Shown piece after piece: positions 15,862 to 26,309 of a DNA stretch of 34,251 bases (position 1 is its first letter; each line of letters starts with the position of its first letter). The DNA lies in the NCBI GenBank assembly GCA_001970955.1, contig MPUH01000800.1:1-34251 (forward strand). Direction: 5' to 3'. This stretch comes from Stentor coeruleus. Lineage: Eukaryota; Ciliophora; Heterotrichea; Heterotrichida; Stentoridae. Under the pieces are notes generated by a model, which worked only from the letters and a program-made list of their open reading frames with translations, was not told the origin of the DNA and did not search any database. The position numbers and the translations under genes are program-made.

Positions 15862-18849
15862 TTAACTAAAAGGAGTCTTGTTCCTTACAACTTGTATATT
15901 TTCTACATATCTAGTATTCAGTAAATTAATAGTTTGTGGACTTCCTACACTTTGTACACTACTTTTCCTTGTATGATCTTTATCATTACCTCTAAGTTTT
16001 TGTACCATTTCTTCTTTATTTGCATCTTCTTGCAATATCTGCATTGTTTTTCTGTAATTCCTTATCTGTCTTTCACATTGTATAAGTTTTTGGCTTAGAT
16101 CTTTAAAATTATCAGTATCTTTACCTTTAGGTTCAGAATCATATTTACGTAATTGTGATTCATAATTTGATCTTTCTCTTTCAAGTATCTCAAGTTCATT
16201 ACGAATACGTGATAGTTCTTTGTATATTTTATTTATTTCATTAGAAGCTATATTTCTTTGTACTTGAGAAAGAAGACTTTCTAATTGAGTTTTTTCTGTT
16301 CTTAAAAGATTTACTTTATCTTCATGTGTACGTAGGGTTGATTTAAAAATTTCTGAGTTTATTTTTAGCTCCTGGTTTTCTGATTGACTTTTGCTTAAAG
16401 AGTCTTTTAGACTGTTATTTTCTGTATTTAAATAAGAAATCTCATTTTTCAAAGACTTGACTTCAAGTCTTAAATTTTTAATTTCCCTTTCAGAGCTTTC
16501 GGTTAAAGATTCATATTTTTTTGTATGTGACTCCAATTGAATTTTTAACTTGGAATTTTCTTGTTTTTGAGAAAATTCTTCAGTGTCAACACTTTCAAGC
16601 TTTTGGTTTAGCCTTAGAAGTTCAGTAGTTTGTGTGGATAAGTCTTTATTGATTTCCTGTATTTGTCGTGCTAATGACTCGATTTCTTCGATTGTGTTTT
16701 GAATCCAAGAATATAACATTTTTGGACTTGATGTGATTTTTTCTTTCCATGATTTTATGAACTCTTTATAAACATTAGAAACATTAGCTCTATAGTCATG
16801 AGTTGATATACAGTATTTACCAGCAAAATTTGCGATAAGTTTACAACATTCTACGATTTCTCCAAGGTTTTTATCATAATCCCTTTCTTTATTTTCTAAT
16901 TTACTCATAGTATCTTTAAAGTCTTCTAAATATTTAGCTTTAGCTATTCTCTCATCCTCCAACTCCCTATCACAATTTTTCAACTGTATTTTCAACCCTT
17001 GTATCTCATCATCTTTCTCTTTACAAAACTTTTTAAACTTCTCATTATTCTCAGAAGTTTCAACAAAATTTTTCTCCTTTTCATAAATCTTCATTTTCTC
17101 AACATTCATCTGATCCTTTAACGCTTTAACACTATTTCTCTCAGTCCTCAATTGAACTTCCAATTTTTTTCTCTCATTTTCTAAAGCTTCATAATTATTA
17201 GAAAACTGAGATAATTTTATATAAAAATTTTCACATTCTTGATTTTTTTTTGCTAATTCATTTGATATTTCATGGTTTTCCTTATAAAGGTCTTCGATTT
17301 CTCTTGAAAGTTCAGAATTATGTTTACGAAGTTCATTTAAATTTTCTGATTGAATAAGTTCTCTTTGTTGGGTTTCTCTATAGTTTTCTTGTAATTCATT
17401 ATATTCTTCTTGTAATGAGCTAAATTTGTTTTGGTCCAAAAGCCGAAACTGTTCAAGTTCGGATTTGAATTTTTTATCTTCTTCAAAACTATCGAATTTG
17501 TTTTTGTATTGGCTTATTTTGATTTTATATTCCTGAAGTTGTTTTATGTCTGTTTCATGTAGCTTTTCAAGTTCTAAGAATTCTTTTTTATAGGTTTCTA
17601 GTTCTTTTTTGGATTTATTTAGAGTTTCTTTTAAGGTTTCTATTTCAAAACTAGTGGAATAGTTGTCGTTTTTTAGTTTGTTTAAAACTTCAGTTTTTTG
17701 CTGGTCTTGCTTTTTAATGCTTTCAACCGTTTTTTGGTAGTTTTCAAGTTCAGCTTGGGTTTCTTTTAATGTTTCTGATAAAGTTGCCACATTAGCTTCA
17801 AGGCTTTCTACTTTGATTTCATAACTCAAACGGTCTTCTTTAAGTTTCTTTATCATATTTTCCTTATCATCAGTACCAGTTTTATATGAATTCAAAGTAT
17901 TCTGTAGTTCTTTAACCATTTGATTAGCTTTAAAAATCTCTTCATTATACACATCAATTTGCCCTTCCAGTTTTTCCTTTACTTTTTTCTCTTTTTCCAA
18001 TTTCACTTTAGCCTCATCAAAATCTTTTTTCATTTTTTCAAAACACTGATAAAGTTCATTGAATTCTTTCGACATCACTTGTTCTTTATTTGAATGATCA
18101 TCAACATATTCAAGTAAATTACATTTTTCTTCTTCTAATTTATCAACTTCTTCTTCAGCTATTTGTAATGTTTCAGCAGCTTGTGTTAGATGGATTTCTA
18201 ATTGATCCCTTTCTTTTTTTATACTTTCAATTTCGATGTCTTTAGCTTTGACTTGGCTTTGAAATTTTTTTATTTGACTTTCCAGGTCAAATAAAGTGCT
18301 TTTTAATTTAGCTTGTTCTCTTCGTGAATCTTCGTTTTTAGGTTTGGTTTTTTGGACTTCGATGATGTTTTTTTGTTCATTTTTTACTCCTATGAACTCT
18401 TGAGTTTTAGCTTCGATTGCTTGTTTTAAGACTTCTATGTATGTTTTTTGTTCCTCGCAGTTAATCATTTCGGCACGTAAGCTTTCTTCAAGATCGTTTT
18501 TTTCTTTGATTAAAAGATTGTATTTTTCTTGAAGCTGGGTGAGTTCAGAAGTGTCTTGTTCAGGTGTTTTGAGGGAGTTTTGGGATAATTGGGATTCAAG
18601 ACGAGATATTTTACGGATTGCTAATTGCAGTTCGTCTGTTAAGGATACACCTGAGCCTAAATGTTCTTGCTTAACTGGTAAAGAATGTCCTGGGGAAAGC
18701 TCTTGAATTCTCTGTTCACATAGCATTCTATATTGTTCAAGTGCCCTAAGACGTTGCGCTTGTGTCCTTATCTTTTCTCGAAGATGCCCAGTTAAATCAT
18801 TGTCACTATAATAGCTTTCTCCTGTTAATTCTCTTATTCCTTCTTCCAT
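15862..18849 (-). CDS. Long coiled-coil protein, family not identified
   Basis: The 995-residue product is almost wholly heptad-patterned, rich in Glu, Lys, Leu, Gln and Asn, with no membrane segment. A conserved-looking N-terminal block, LREKIRTQAQRLRALEQYRM then LCEQRIQELSPGHSLPV (residues about 23-60), precedes coiled coil from about 70 to 660. A short break of about 50 residues holds CCKLIANFAGKYC (near 668), and coiled coil resumes to about 960. The tail is basic and Ser/Thr-rich. Centrosomal, basal-body or fibre-associated proteins look like this, but I cannot name an orthologue and composition alone misleads homology searches. The start ATG at 18849 lies 13 bases inside a contig junction (single N at 18863), so an upstream exon or start cannot be excluded. 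Confidence 0.75.
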   Translation of the reverse strand: MEEGIRELTGESYYSDNDLTGHLREKIRTQAQRLRALEQYRMLCEQRIQELSPGHSLPVKQEHLGSGVSLTDELQLAIRKISRLESQLSQNSLKTPEQDTSELTQLQEKYNLLIKEKNDLEESLRAEMINCEEQKTYIEVLKQAIEAKTQEFIGVKNEQKNIIEVQKTKPKNEDSRREQAKLKSTLFDLESQIKKFQSQVKAKDIEIESIKKERDQLEIHLTQAAETLQIAEEEVDKLEEEKCNLLEYVDDHSNKEQVMSKEFNELYQCFEKMKKDFDEAKVKLEKEKKVKEKLEGQIDVYNEEIFKANQMVKELQNTLNSYKTGTDDKENMIKKLKEDRLSYEIKVESLEANVATLSETLKETQAELENYQKTVESIKKQDQQKTEVLNKLKNDNYSTSFEIETLKETLNKSKKELETYKKEFLELEKLHETDIKQLQEYKIKISQYKNKFDSFEEDKKFKSELEQFRLLDQNKFSSLQEEYNELQENYRETQQRELIQSENLNELRKHNSELSREIEDLYKENHEISNELAKKNQECENFYIKLSQFSNNYEALENERKKLEVQLRTERNSVKALKDQMNVEKMKIYEKEKNFVETSENNEKFKKFCKEKDDEIQGLKIQLKNCDRELEDERIAKAKYLEDFKDTMSKLENKERDYDKNLGEIVECCKLIANFAGKYCISTHDYRANVSNVYKEFIKSWKEKITSSPKMLYSWIQNTIEEIESLARQIQEINKDLSTQTTELLRLNQKLESVDTEEFSQKQENSKLKIQLESHTKKYESLTESSEREIKNLRLEVKSLKNEISYLNTENNSLKDSLSKSQSENQELKINSEIFKSTLRTHEDKVNLLRTEKTQLESLLSQVQRNIASNEINKIYKELSRIRNELEILERERSNYESQLRKYDSEPKGKDTDNFKDLSQKLIQCERQIRNYRKTMQILQEDANKEEMVQKLRGNDKDHTRKSSVQSVGSPQTINLLNTRYVENIQVVRNKTPFS

Positions 18850-18882
18850 GATTTTAAATTGTNTTCCATGATTTTAAATTGT
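18844..18882. repeat. Assembly junction: single N flanked by 19-bp direct repeat
   Basis: Bases 18844-18862 and 18864-18882 are identical, separated by one N at 18863. This is the pattern of two contig ends that overlap but were not merged. It covers the start codon of the coiled-coil gene, and the second copy contains a duplicate ATG. Confidence 0.85.
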
Positions 18883-19494
18883 AAGAAATTATTGTAAAAA
18901 ACTAAGTAAATTTATTAAGAAAAACTTTCTAGAAAAGATCAATTTCCTATTAAAGGTATTTTAAACTTATACCACATGATAATAACAGTAATAATATCTA
19001 TTATAAATAGTTTTAATATTTTGAGTAATTAAATTATAAGTAATTTTATTGTTGTAGTTTTATTTTATTAATTTTAGATTAAGGCAATTTACAATCTCAT
19101 ATTTTTATAGTTATTGAGTATTCTATTTATTAGTTAAGATTAAAGACATGAAATAGAAAACGAACTTAAAAAATATGCGAATGAAGAAACTAAAATTTTT
19201 TCATTATCGCATATCGTTTTATGGAATGAAGAATTTGAAAAAACACTTAGAGAAAACCACGAAAAACAAGAAATAATCATTTTCCCCAAGATTCAAACAC
19301 CTAACATTATCATTAAAATTATATGGTAATTTTAATTTATCTCTTTCAGAATTAATCAATTTATTAATTATGTCTTATCTTTTATCACTATTTTTAAATT
19401 AGGATTTACTTATTTATAAGTCTTATTCTTTTAATCATTATTTATAACTATAAATTTGCATCAAAAGCTAATTAGGACATAATTAATTTTACTA
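18883..19494. other. Intergenic between coiled-coil and lipid kinase genes
   Basis: This AT-rich region lies between two divergent genes and lacks the strong G/C asymmetry of the left half. It holds one coding-like fragment (19144-19329), listed separately. Nothing else is recognisable. Confidence 0.45.
19144..19329 (+). pseudogene. Coding-like fragment, possibly a BTB/POZ remnant
   Basis: This 62-codon open stretch lies between stops and has no ATG. It reads EIENELKKYANEETKIFSLS, then HIVLWNEEFEKTLRENHEKQ, EIIIFPKIQTPNIIIKIIW. The pattern (hydrophobic-SLSHIVL, F..LREN, EIIIFPKI, IIIKIIW) resembles the middle of a BTB domain. The match is by eye only. It could be an old gene remnant or an unrecognised exon; no flanking 15-16-nt intron joins it convincingly to anything. 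Confidence 0.3.
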
Positions 19495-22400
19495 ATGAAT
19501 CAAGCTTACTCTCCAGTAAGTCGTCAGTATTGGATTCCAGACTCAGACACAAAATCATGTAACGGCTGCGGACTCCTTTTTACTACCCTTCGTCGCCGTC
19601 ATCACTGCAGATTCTGCGGAATGATTTTCTGCAAAAACCACGTCTCCTCTAAGAAAACCAATTTTTCTCAGAAAATTCTCAAAAAGATATGTGATAAGTG
19701 CATAGAAGATATCAATAAATCCGAAGCAAAGCAAGCTCAGAAGAATTTGATGAACCATTCTAGTTCTCTAAGTATTTTTCAAGAAAACACATTAAACTCT
19801 AGTCCCATTAAAAAAATTCCTTGCAAGCAGCCAAGAATATACACAAAATGCGAGAATCCGCTTATTGAAATAGAAAGAATGCAAGCAGCTATTAACACAG
19901 AAGATGAAGCAACTGAAAGTCTTTTCAAAAATTATTTATTGAATAGAGCTAAAGCGCTTGTATCCAGTTTAGGCATTCACGAGGAATGGAACGACATTTT
20001 AGCTGTCCTTGTTAATAATACTGTTAAAAGCATATGCTCTTCTGTGCAGTTTAGAGGAGATTCATTAGATATTACCAAATACATAAGAATTCAAAAAATT
20101 ATATGCGAGGATACTTCGAATGTTGGATTTACTAACGGCCTTGTATTTCCAAAGAATCTTGTAAACAAGAAAATGCACAAAACACTAGATTCACCGAAAA
20201 TACTAATGCTTAAAAGCTTCAGCATCATTGAACATGGGTCTATGAGCATGATTTCCATGGAAAAGCTTATAGAGCAAGAAGAATCACGAATATCTATGGT
20301 ATTGAAAAAAATACAAGACCTCGCCCCTACCATAGTCATGTGTGAAAAAAGTTTACCACAAGACATTATTGATTCCCTAACAAAATTAAAAATTGCTGCT
20401 ATCGCTTTGGTTAAGCCAAAAATACTTAAATTAGTTGCAAGAGCAACTTCAGGGAAAATATTAGAAAATCCTAATGAAATGAGCAAAGAAAAAAATTTTT
20501 TGGGCAGTTGCATAAATTTTTATTCTGAATCTAGAGGCAATACGAACTTCCTGCATTTTGATGGATTTAAAGATAGGAGCACTGTAGGAACAATTTTTAT
20601 TTCTGGACCAAAAGAAACTGAACTTGATTGGGTCAAGAAAATATTAAAAAGTTTAATGAAGGAATACAGAAATATACATATAGAGAAATCTTTTATACAA
20701 GATTTTAAAATTCTAGCTGTTGAGGATTTTTATACACAAATGCAAGAAACATCGGTAGTTTTTAAGCATTTTATTATATCAGAAAATAATGAATGCAGGA
20801 ATCATAAAATTTGTTCAGGAGAATTTTATAGTGCTGAAGATGCTGCACTTGGAGAGTTTTTGATAAAGACTGCTGAAAAAATGGACTTTAAATGCAAGGC
20901 TTGTAACTTGACTTTAGGAAATCATACTCGCTACTATATAAAAAAAGAGGGAAGAATTAAAATATGTGTTCATAGAGAAAATTTTCACCAAAATACTAAT
21001 GAGCCCTCATCAACAAACATTTATGTAAACCGTGAATGCAAACTTTGTAGTAGATTTGAAAAATTTAAAAATTTTCTATCAAGCACTATGTGGGAATATT
21101 CCTTTTTTAAATTCATGAACAACTTTTTCATTAAAAGCAGTTTGATTTCATCAGCAATAAACTGCAAACATAATTTTTTTTATTCTTCAAGATTCCACTT
21201 TTATATTAAAGACAGTGCTATAACAATAGAATATGAAAATAACCCATGCTATAAAGTGCTTTCTATGAGTAATAGACCAGATAACACAACTGCTATCAAA
21301 AAGAAAATCGAAAGTATAGTTGAAGAAATAAAAAATTATGGGATAAAAATTATTGAAGAATTAATTCAGACCAGCAAGGAACTTCTTATGAATGCAAACA
21401 ACGATGTGTCTGAAGAAGAAAAAGAAGAATCAGAATGGTTCTGGCAAAGTCTTAGCAATCAGCTTTCATTAATTACAGAAAGTCTCAGTCTTGAGCTTGT
21501 AAAACTTTACGATTTATCTCCTCAGAAATTCTTAACCATCTTAGAAGCTGAAACATTTAGACGCTCACTGTTTTTCCAAATATGTGATGCTAAATTGATA
21601 GCCTCTAACATACTCTCAATATTAAAAGTTTTCTTACGCAAAGAGAAAGCATTGTTTAGCAACGCACTAGCTGAGACTTTTACAGTAGAAAACAAGAACA
21701 TAAGAGGAACTGTTGATGAGGATGAGTTTTGGAAAAAGCGAAGCATGACAGTTTTTGGCAGTAAATGCCCTGAAAAAGGAATAAAAAATGATGAAATAGT
21801 AAATAACAAAGATTTTAAAGCATTGAGAAGAGGAAATCTCACTTTGGAAACAGGAATTAACAATCTTTTTTTGCCTGTAGAAGAAGATGATTGCATGTCT
21901 ATAATCGCTTATTCATTGAACAGCAAAGAGTATTATGAAGAAGTCCTAAAAGAACTTGAAAATTATAAAGAAATGCATATGGTTGAAAGTGAGCTGCTAA
22001 ATTGCACTGAAAAGCATTTCCAATATCAATTTTCAACTTATTCTTGCGAACAAGTTAAGGAACTCGTACGCAGTGAAGACATAATTGGCATTTATGGAGA
22101 TCTCATAACTTTTAATGTGCATGTTTTTTATCCAAGACAATTTCATATCATAAGAGAAAGAGTTGCTGATAGCCATGCAAACTTTATACAATCTATATAT
22201 CAGTCAGAAAGCAAAAAAGAGCAACTGGGGAAAAGTAAAGCCACATTTAGTAAAAGTTTTGACGAAAGATATATAATAAAGGTTCTTGATGAAAAAGAAT
22301 TTGCAATGTTTAGAGAACTTTCACCAAATTATTTTAGGCATTTTTGTAATGAATCTTTTCACAATATGCCAAGCAAAATGGTCAAAACTTTAGGTTGCTA

Positions 22401-22902
22401 TAGAGTGTTTTCAAAAAATCACACAAATGGACGAACAAAAATTGAATGGGTTATATTGTTGGAAAATCTTGGTTGCATTATGCCAAAAGATATTCAAATT
22501 TATGATTTAAAAGGATCTTTTAATCATCGTCGCTATGTGGAAATTGGAGAAAAACGAACCAAAATGGATAAAAACTATATGGAAGATTTTGGAGGCCTTC
22601 CTTTAACTTTACCGAAAGAAGCTAAAAAAATTCTTGATATGGGCATTTTTAACGATTCGCTATTTTTGTATAAGCAAAATATTGTTGATTATTCTTTGCT
22701 TTTAATGATTTCTGCAAAGGAAAAAGTACTAACATATGGAATCATAGATTATATTGCAAAATTCACACTAGAAAAAGCTATTGAGAGAAAATATAAAAAA
22801 GTTGTTGGAACAGATGACCCCACGATAGCAAAACCATTGAGATATAAAACTAGATTCAGAGAGAGTATTATGAAGAAGTTTTTCTTGGAAGTTGATGATT
22901 AG
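19495..22902 (+). CDS. FAB1: 1-phosphatidylinositol-3-phosphate 5-kinase (Fab1/PIKfyve type)
   Basis: This 1135-residue enzyme phosphorylates PI3P to PI(3,5)P2 on endolysosomal membranes. An N-terminal FYVE domain (about 12-74) has WIPD, RRRHHCRFCG and Cys pairs C22/C25, C38/C41 and C66/C69; one ligand pair is C46-x-x-H49 rather than CxxC. A TCP-1/Cpn60-like region follows (about 198-325), then a Cys-rich region (about 440-530). The C-terminal PIPK domain (about 862-1131) contains GKSKATFSKSFDERYIIKVL (ATP-site Lys about 929), YDLKGS (1004-1008), VDYSLLLMI (about 1064), GIIDYI and PLRYKTRFRESI. The domain order FYVE-chaperonin-PIPK is specific to Fab1/PIKfyve, and the protein is shorter than the yeast and human enzymes (about 2000 residues or more). 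Roles in contractile-vacuole or phagosome traffic are inference. Confidence 0.93.
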   Translation: MNQAYSPVSRQYWIPDSDTKSCNGCGLLFTTLRRRHHCRFCGMIFCKNHVSSKKTNFSQKILKKICDKCIEDINKSEAKQAQKNLMNHSSSLSIFQENTLNSSPIKKIPCKQPRIYTKCENPLIEIERMQAAINTEDEATESLFKNYLLNRAKALVSSLGIHEEWNDILAVLVNNTVKSICSSVQFRGDSLDITKYIRIQKIICEDTSNVGFTNGLVFPKNLVNKKMHKTLDSPKILMLKSFSIIEHGSMSMISMEKLIEQEESRISMVLKKIQDLAPTIVMCEKSLPQDIIDSLTKLKIAAIALVKPKILKLVARATSGKILENPNEMSKEKNFLGSCINFYSESRGNTNFLHFDGFKDRSTVGTIFISGPKETELDWVKKILKSLMKEYRNIHIEKSFIQDFKILAVEDFYTQMQETSVVFKHFIISENNECRNHKICSGEFYSAEDAALGEFLIKTAEKMDFKCKACNLTLGNHTRYYIKKEGRIKICVHRENFHQNTNEPSSTNIYVNRECKLCSRFEKFKNFLSSTMWEYSFFKFMNNFFIKSSLISSAINCKHNFFYSSRFHFYIKDSAITIEYENNPCYKVLSMSNRPDNTTAIKKKIESIVEEIKNYGIKIIEELIQTSKELLMNANNDVSEEEKEESEWFWQSLSNQLSLITESLSLELVKLYDLSPQKFLTILEAETFRRSLFFQICDAKLIASNILSILKVFLRKEKALFSNALAETFTVENKNIRGTVDEDEFWKKRSMTVFGSKCPEKGIKNDEIVNNKDFKALRRGNLTLETGINNLFLPVEEDDCMSIIAYSLNSKEYYEEVLKELENYKEMHMVESELLNCTEKHFQYQFSTYSCEQVKELVRSEDIIGIYGDLITFNVHVFYPRQFHIIRERVADSHANFIQSIYQSESKKEQLGKSKATFSKSFDERYIIKVLDEKEFAMFRELSPNYFRHFCNESFHNMPSKMVKTLGCYRVFSKNHTNGRTKIEWVILLENLGCIMPKDIQIYDLKGSFNHRRYVEIGEKRTKMDKNYMEDFGGLPLTLPKEAKKILDMGIFNDSLFLYKQNIVDYSLLLMISAKEKVLTYGIIDYIAKFTLEKAIERKYKKVVGTDDPTIAKPLRYKTRFRESIMKKFFLEVDD

Positions 22903-23250
22903 GCCATAAATAACTTATATAATTCATTCTGAAAATCTAATATTTAATTAGGAAATTGCAATTTTTACGGATGCTAATTTAACATTATTATGAATAATGA
23001 ATCACAAAGTTTGCAAGATTATTGATAATAGATTTCTCATCTTTAAAAAACTTTACTATGCTCAAAATATTCGGCCTCATTTATATGTTTGATTTTTTTA
23101 TGATATGCTCAAACGCATTAGAAAAAAAATGTTTGCTAGGTTGCACCCTCACAAGGTTAAATCATAATAACTTTAAAACTAGATAAATAAAAATAAAGAT
23201 CAATTTCATTAAGTTAAGTTAAATTAGCCTAATAATTTATTAAAAACTCC
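22903..23250. other. Intergenic between lipid kinase and kinesin
   Basis: About 350 AT-rich bases between two + strand genes. G and C are balanced (22921-22980 has 7 G, 6 C), unlike the left-half flanks. I see no gene, tRNA or repeat. Confidence 0.5.
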
Positions 23251-25425
23251 ATGTCCTCAACAGAGACTGTAAGAGTGATAGTTAGAAGTCGACCTTTGAG
23301 CAAGTCTGAAAAAGATCGTGGAAACTTATCAATTGTGCAATTTGATCGAAAAATCAACCAAATTGCTATTAGTGACGCAAAATCAGGTATCCCTAAAAAC
23401 TTTACATATGATGCGGTATTCGATGACACATTTACACAACAACAGCTTTACGATGAATCAGCCCATCCATTAGTCAATTGCACTCTTCAAGGTTATAATT
23501 CAACAATATTCGCATATGGACAGACTGGCTGTGGAAAAACTTTTACAATGCTTGGTCTACCTAATGATCCTGATCTTAGAGGAATTATCCCCAATTCTTT
23601 CTTTCATATTTTCGGCCATATTTCTAATGCCCCTGAGCACAAAATGTTTTCTGTGAGGTGTTCGTACATTGAAATATACAATGAAGAAATAAGAGACCTG
23701 TTAAATTATGATCCGAATACAAAACTTGAGCTAAGAGAAGATAAGAATAAAGGGATTTTTGCTCATCATTTAAAAGAACTTGCTGTTAAAAATACAGGAG
23801 ATATTGGTGCAGCTATGGAAGGTGGAAACCAACATAGGATTGTTAAACAAACTAATATGAATGAGAAGTCTTCAAGGTCACATGCGATATTTACAATATA
23901 TGTAGAAACATCTGAGGTGCAAAACGGAAAAAGTTTGCTAAGGGCAGGGAAATTAAATTTGGTGGATTTGGCAGGTTCAGAAAGACAAAAAAAAACAGGT
24001 ACGGAAGGTGATAGATTGAAAGAAGCTATCAAAATCAATTTATCTCTTAGTGCACTTGGAAATGTTATAAATGCTTTGGTTGAAGGAAGCCAGCATGTGC
24101 CTTATAGNATAAATGCTTTGGTTGAAGGAAGCCAGCATGTGCCTTATAGAGACTCCAAACTTACTTTATTGTTGCAGGATTCTCTAGGAGGAAACACAAA
24201 AACACTAATGATTGCAGTTATTTCTCCAGCAGATTATAATTATGATGAGAGTTTGAGCACTTTAAGATATGCAAGCAGAGCTAAATTTATAAAAAATAAA
24301 CCGAAAATCAATGAAGACCCAAAAGATGCTCTTATTCGGCAATATGCTCAGGAAATTGAAAGGCTAAGGAAAATGCTTGGAGCTCAGCAAGCAGGAGAGC
24401 CAGTGATGGTTGAAAAGGTTATAGAAAAATATGTTGAAGTTCCTGTAAAAAGAAGGATTACAGTTGAATACTCTGATGACTTTGAAGAATATGAAGAAGA
24501 AAGTGAAGCTTACGGCAATAGAAAAAGCATAAAAAGATTATCAAAATTGGCAAACAACATTAACAGTAATCCTTCACTTGCCAAAATAGAAGAAACAATA
24601 CTCGATGAATATGCTGAAAAGGAAGAAATCACCCGAACATTAACAAAAATTAAAAACACACTTATTCAAGGAGGTGAAGCTCTGGACAAAGTTGAAGCTG
24701 AAAGATTAAAAGCTCAGAAAAATTATAGGAAAATGCTAAGAAAGCAAAAGGCCAAAGAAAAAAAACTTTTAGAGGAGTTTAAAAGAAGTGAAGAAGAAGT
24801 TATTGTGAGGGAAAAAAAATATGCTAGCGTTCAAGAAGAATTAGAAGATTTACAGAAACTAAGTCAGCAGCTTAAAATTAAATGCAAAGCTGCAAATGCT
24901 GAAGTTAACGATCTTAATCATGAATTTGAAGTTGAACATGAGGAAATTTTAGAAAATTATAGAGATAAAAGAGTCAATCACGAATTTTTATCGACAATTG
25001 TGAAATATATTTTACCAATGGCTGAAATAAGAGCTATAAGAGAAAAATCTAAATATGATGAAATTAATAAAAAGTGGAAAATCCCTGCTTTTGTTGTACA
25101 AAATAAATCTGCGTTTTTTACTAAGATTGCAGGAGCGCAAGTTCGTGATGCTTTACAAGAAAAGGTGCTTAGGTTCAAAGATACACCTATAATAAAAAAG
25201 CATCCTGAAAAGAAGCGTATTGAAAATTATTTTTCAGATCAGTATGAATCAAGAAATCGACAATTTGATGCAATTTCTCCGTCACCCATACCTTCTAATA
25301 ACAGGCAATGTGGTAGCTTGGATAAAAGAAGTCAAGGGTTGATGCTTAGTGAAAAGCCTACTAGGAAGAAAGTATTTTTACAGCCTATAGAGCAGTCTCG
25401 TAAACTCATGGGAAGTAATCCATGA
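23251..25425 (+). CDS. Kinesin-2 family motor (KIF3/FLA10/KIF17-like), with an assembly duplication
   Basis: Plus-end microtubule motor; kinesin-2 drives anterograde intraflagellar transport. The motor domain (about 5-365) has P-loop GQTGCGKT (90-97), switch [10 protein letters not shown] (from 204), switch II DLAGSE (239-244), [13 protein letters not shown] and YRDSKLT. The neck [19 protein letters not shown] is the kinesin-2 signature. An acidic stretch, a coiled coil (about 450-600) and a basic tail follow. As given, 13 residues ([13 protein letters not shown]) occur twice around an unknown residue at 286, because 24067-24107 and 24109-24149 are identical around an N. The natural protein is probably 710 residues rather than 724. 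The usual DSKLTRLLQDS has Leu in place of Arg (LTLLLQDS). It ends in TGA, supporting the standard code. Confidence 0.92.
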   Translation: MSSTETVRVIVRSRPLSKSEKDRGNLSIVQFDRKINQIAISDAKSGIPKNFTYDAVFDDTFTQQQLYDESAHPLVNCTLQGYNSTIFAYGQTGCGKTFTMLGLPNDPDLRGIIPNSFFHIFGHISNAPEHKMFSVRCSYIEIYNEEIRDLLNYDPNTKLELREDKNKGIFAHHLKELAVKNTGDIGAAMEGGNQHRIVKQTNMNEKSSRSHAIFTIYVETSEVQNGKSLLRAGKLNLVDLAGSERQKKTGTEGDRLKEAIKINLSLSALGNVINALVEGSQHVPYXINALVEGSQHVPYRDSKLTLLLQDSLGGNTKTLMIAVISPADYNYDESLSTLRYASRAKFIKNKPKINEDPKDALIRQYAQEIERLRKMLGAQQAGEPVMVEKVIEKYVEVPVKRRITVEYSDDFEEYEEESEAYGNRKSIKRLSKLANNINSNPSLAKIEETILDEYAEKEEITRTLTKIKNTLIQGGEALDKVEAERLKAQKNYRKMLRKQKAKEKKLLEEFKRSEEEVIVREKKYASVQEELEDLQKLSQQLKIKCKAANAEVNDLNHEFEVEHEEILENYRDKRVNHEFLSTIVKYILPMAEIRAIREKSKYDEINKKWKIPAFVVQNKSAFFTKIAGAQVRDALQEKVLRFKDTPIIKKHPEKKRIENYFSDQYESRNRQFDAISPSPIPSNNRQCGSLDKRSQGLMLSEKPTRKKVFLQPIEQSRKLMGSNP
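24067..24149. repeat. Assembly junction inside kinesin: 41-bp repeat around one N
   Basis: Bases 24067-24107 and 24109-24149 are identical, with N at 24108. The extra 42 bases equal 14 codons, so the frame survives and the artefact is easy to miss. The duplicated segment lies in the most conserved part of the kinesin motor, where no natural repeat is known. Confidence 0.92.
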
Positions 25426-26309
25426 TAAAATATTAATTTATTAGACTTAAATATTAATAACAGCACTATATTCACTATAATTAAGCATATCTATTAGAAA
25501 TAAAGTCTTAGCTTGTTACACTTAATTCAGCTAATATAAAGAATTATATAAAATGAGCTATGACAGACCATACTAACATCTGATCAATCTATGTCTTACT
25601 CTTAGAATAGAGTAATGACTTGAAGAAAGGTTGAGTTTATGAAAAAATATTTTATCTCAAAGCAGCATCATCAGCATTTTTATTCTTGAATTTATCAATA
25701 AAATCTAAACAGATTAACTTTAAAACCTCTGTATGCATTGCCTACTCTAACTTTCTATTTCCAATTTTTCACTATTGAGCTGCAAGGGTTTATATAATAA
25801 ACTAATCAATTCTTATGATTAGTATCTAAAATATTTGCTAGAAATAGTTTATCTTAATAATCCCCATTAATTGTAGAACTATTTAAAAGTAAAATTGGTA
25901 AGAATATAAATTTAAAAAGAGAATAAAAGGCTATCTTCAGCATTTCTCAAATAATGGTCTTAAAATAGATTTTGAGATATTGAGTTTAGTATAAATAAAA
26001 AAATAAATTCAAGTGCTAATGTAAGTTCATGATATACGGATATAAATTTCATATGCCTTGATATTATAAACAAAATAAATTCTAGTAAAAGTTAAATTGC
26101 ACGGAATGAAAATCTTAAAATCTGGTTATATGTCCTNGTAAAAGTTAAATTGCACGGAATGAAAATCTTAAAATCTGGTTATATGTCCTAAGGTAAATCT
26201 TTTCTCATTATAAAGCCTCTTATTCTAAATTAAAGTATTTGAGCCCTCGCTAAAGAGTTTATTAATAGTTATAATATGGTTAATAAGAGGTCCTTTGAAT
26301 ATATAAAAA
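25426..26309. other. Intergenic between kinesin and CDPK
   Basis: AT-rich, with a contig junction (26085-26189) and one coding-like minus-strand fragment (25652-25738: MHTEVLKLICLDFIDKFKNK then NADDAALR, TAA). That fragment is preceded by further coding-like but interrupted sequence. The motif resembles the helical end of a BTB domain, but it is short and unconvincing alone. No gene is called. Confidence 0.4.
26085..26189. repeat. Assembly junction: 52-bp repeat around one N
   Basis: Bases 26085-26136 and 26138-26189 are identical, separated by N at 26137. It lies in non-coding DNA upstream of the CDPK gene and probably adds 53 false bases to that flank. Confidence 0.9.

Noticed and set aside
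24067..24149. Genuine tandem duplication in kinesin
   Set aside because: The copies are identical, separated by an N, and interrupt a nearly invariant motor segment; three other N positions show the same pattern.
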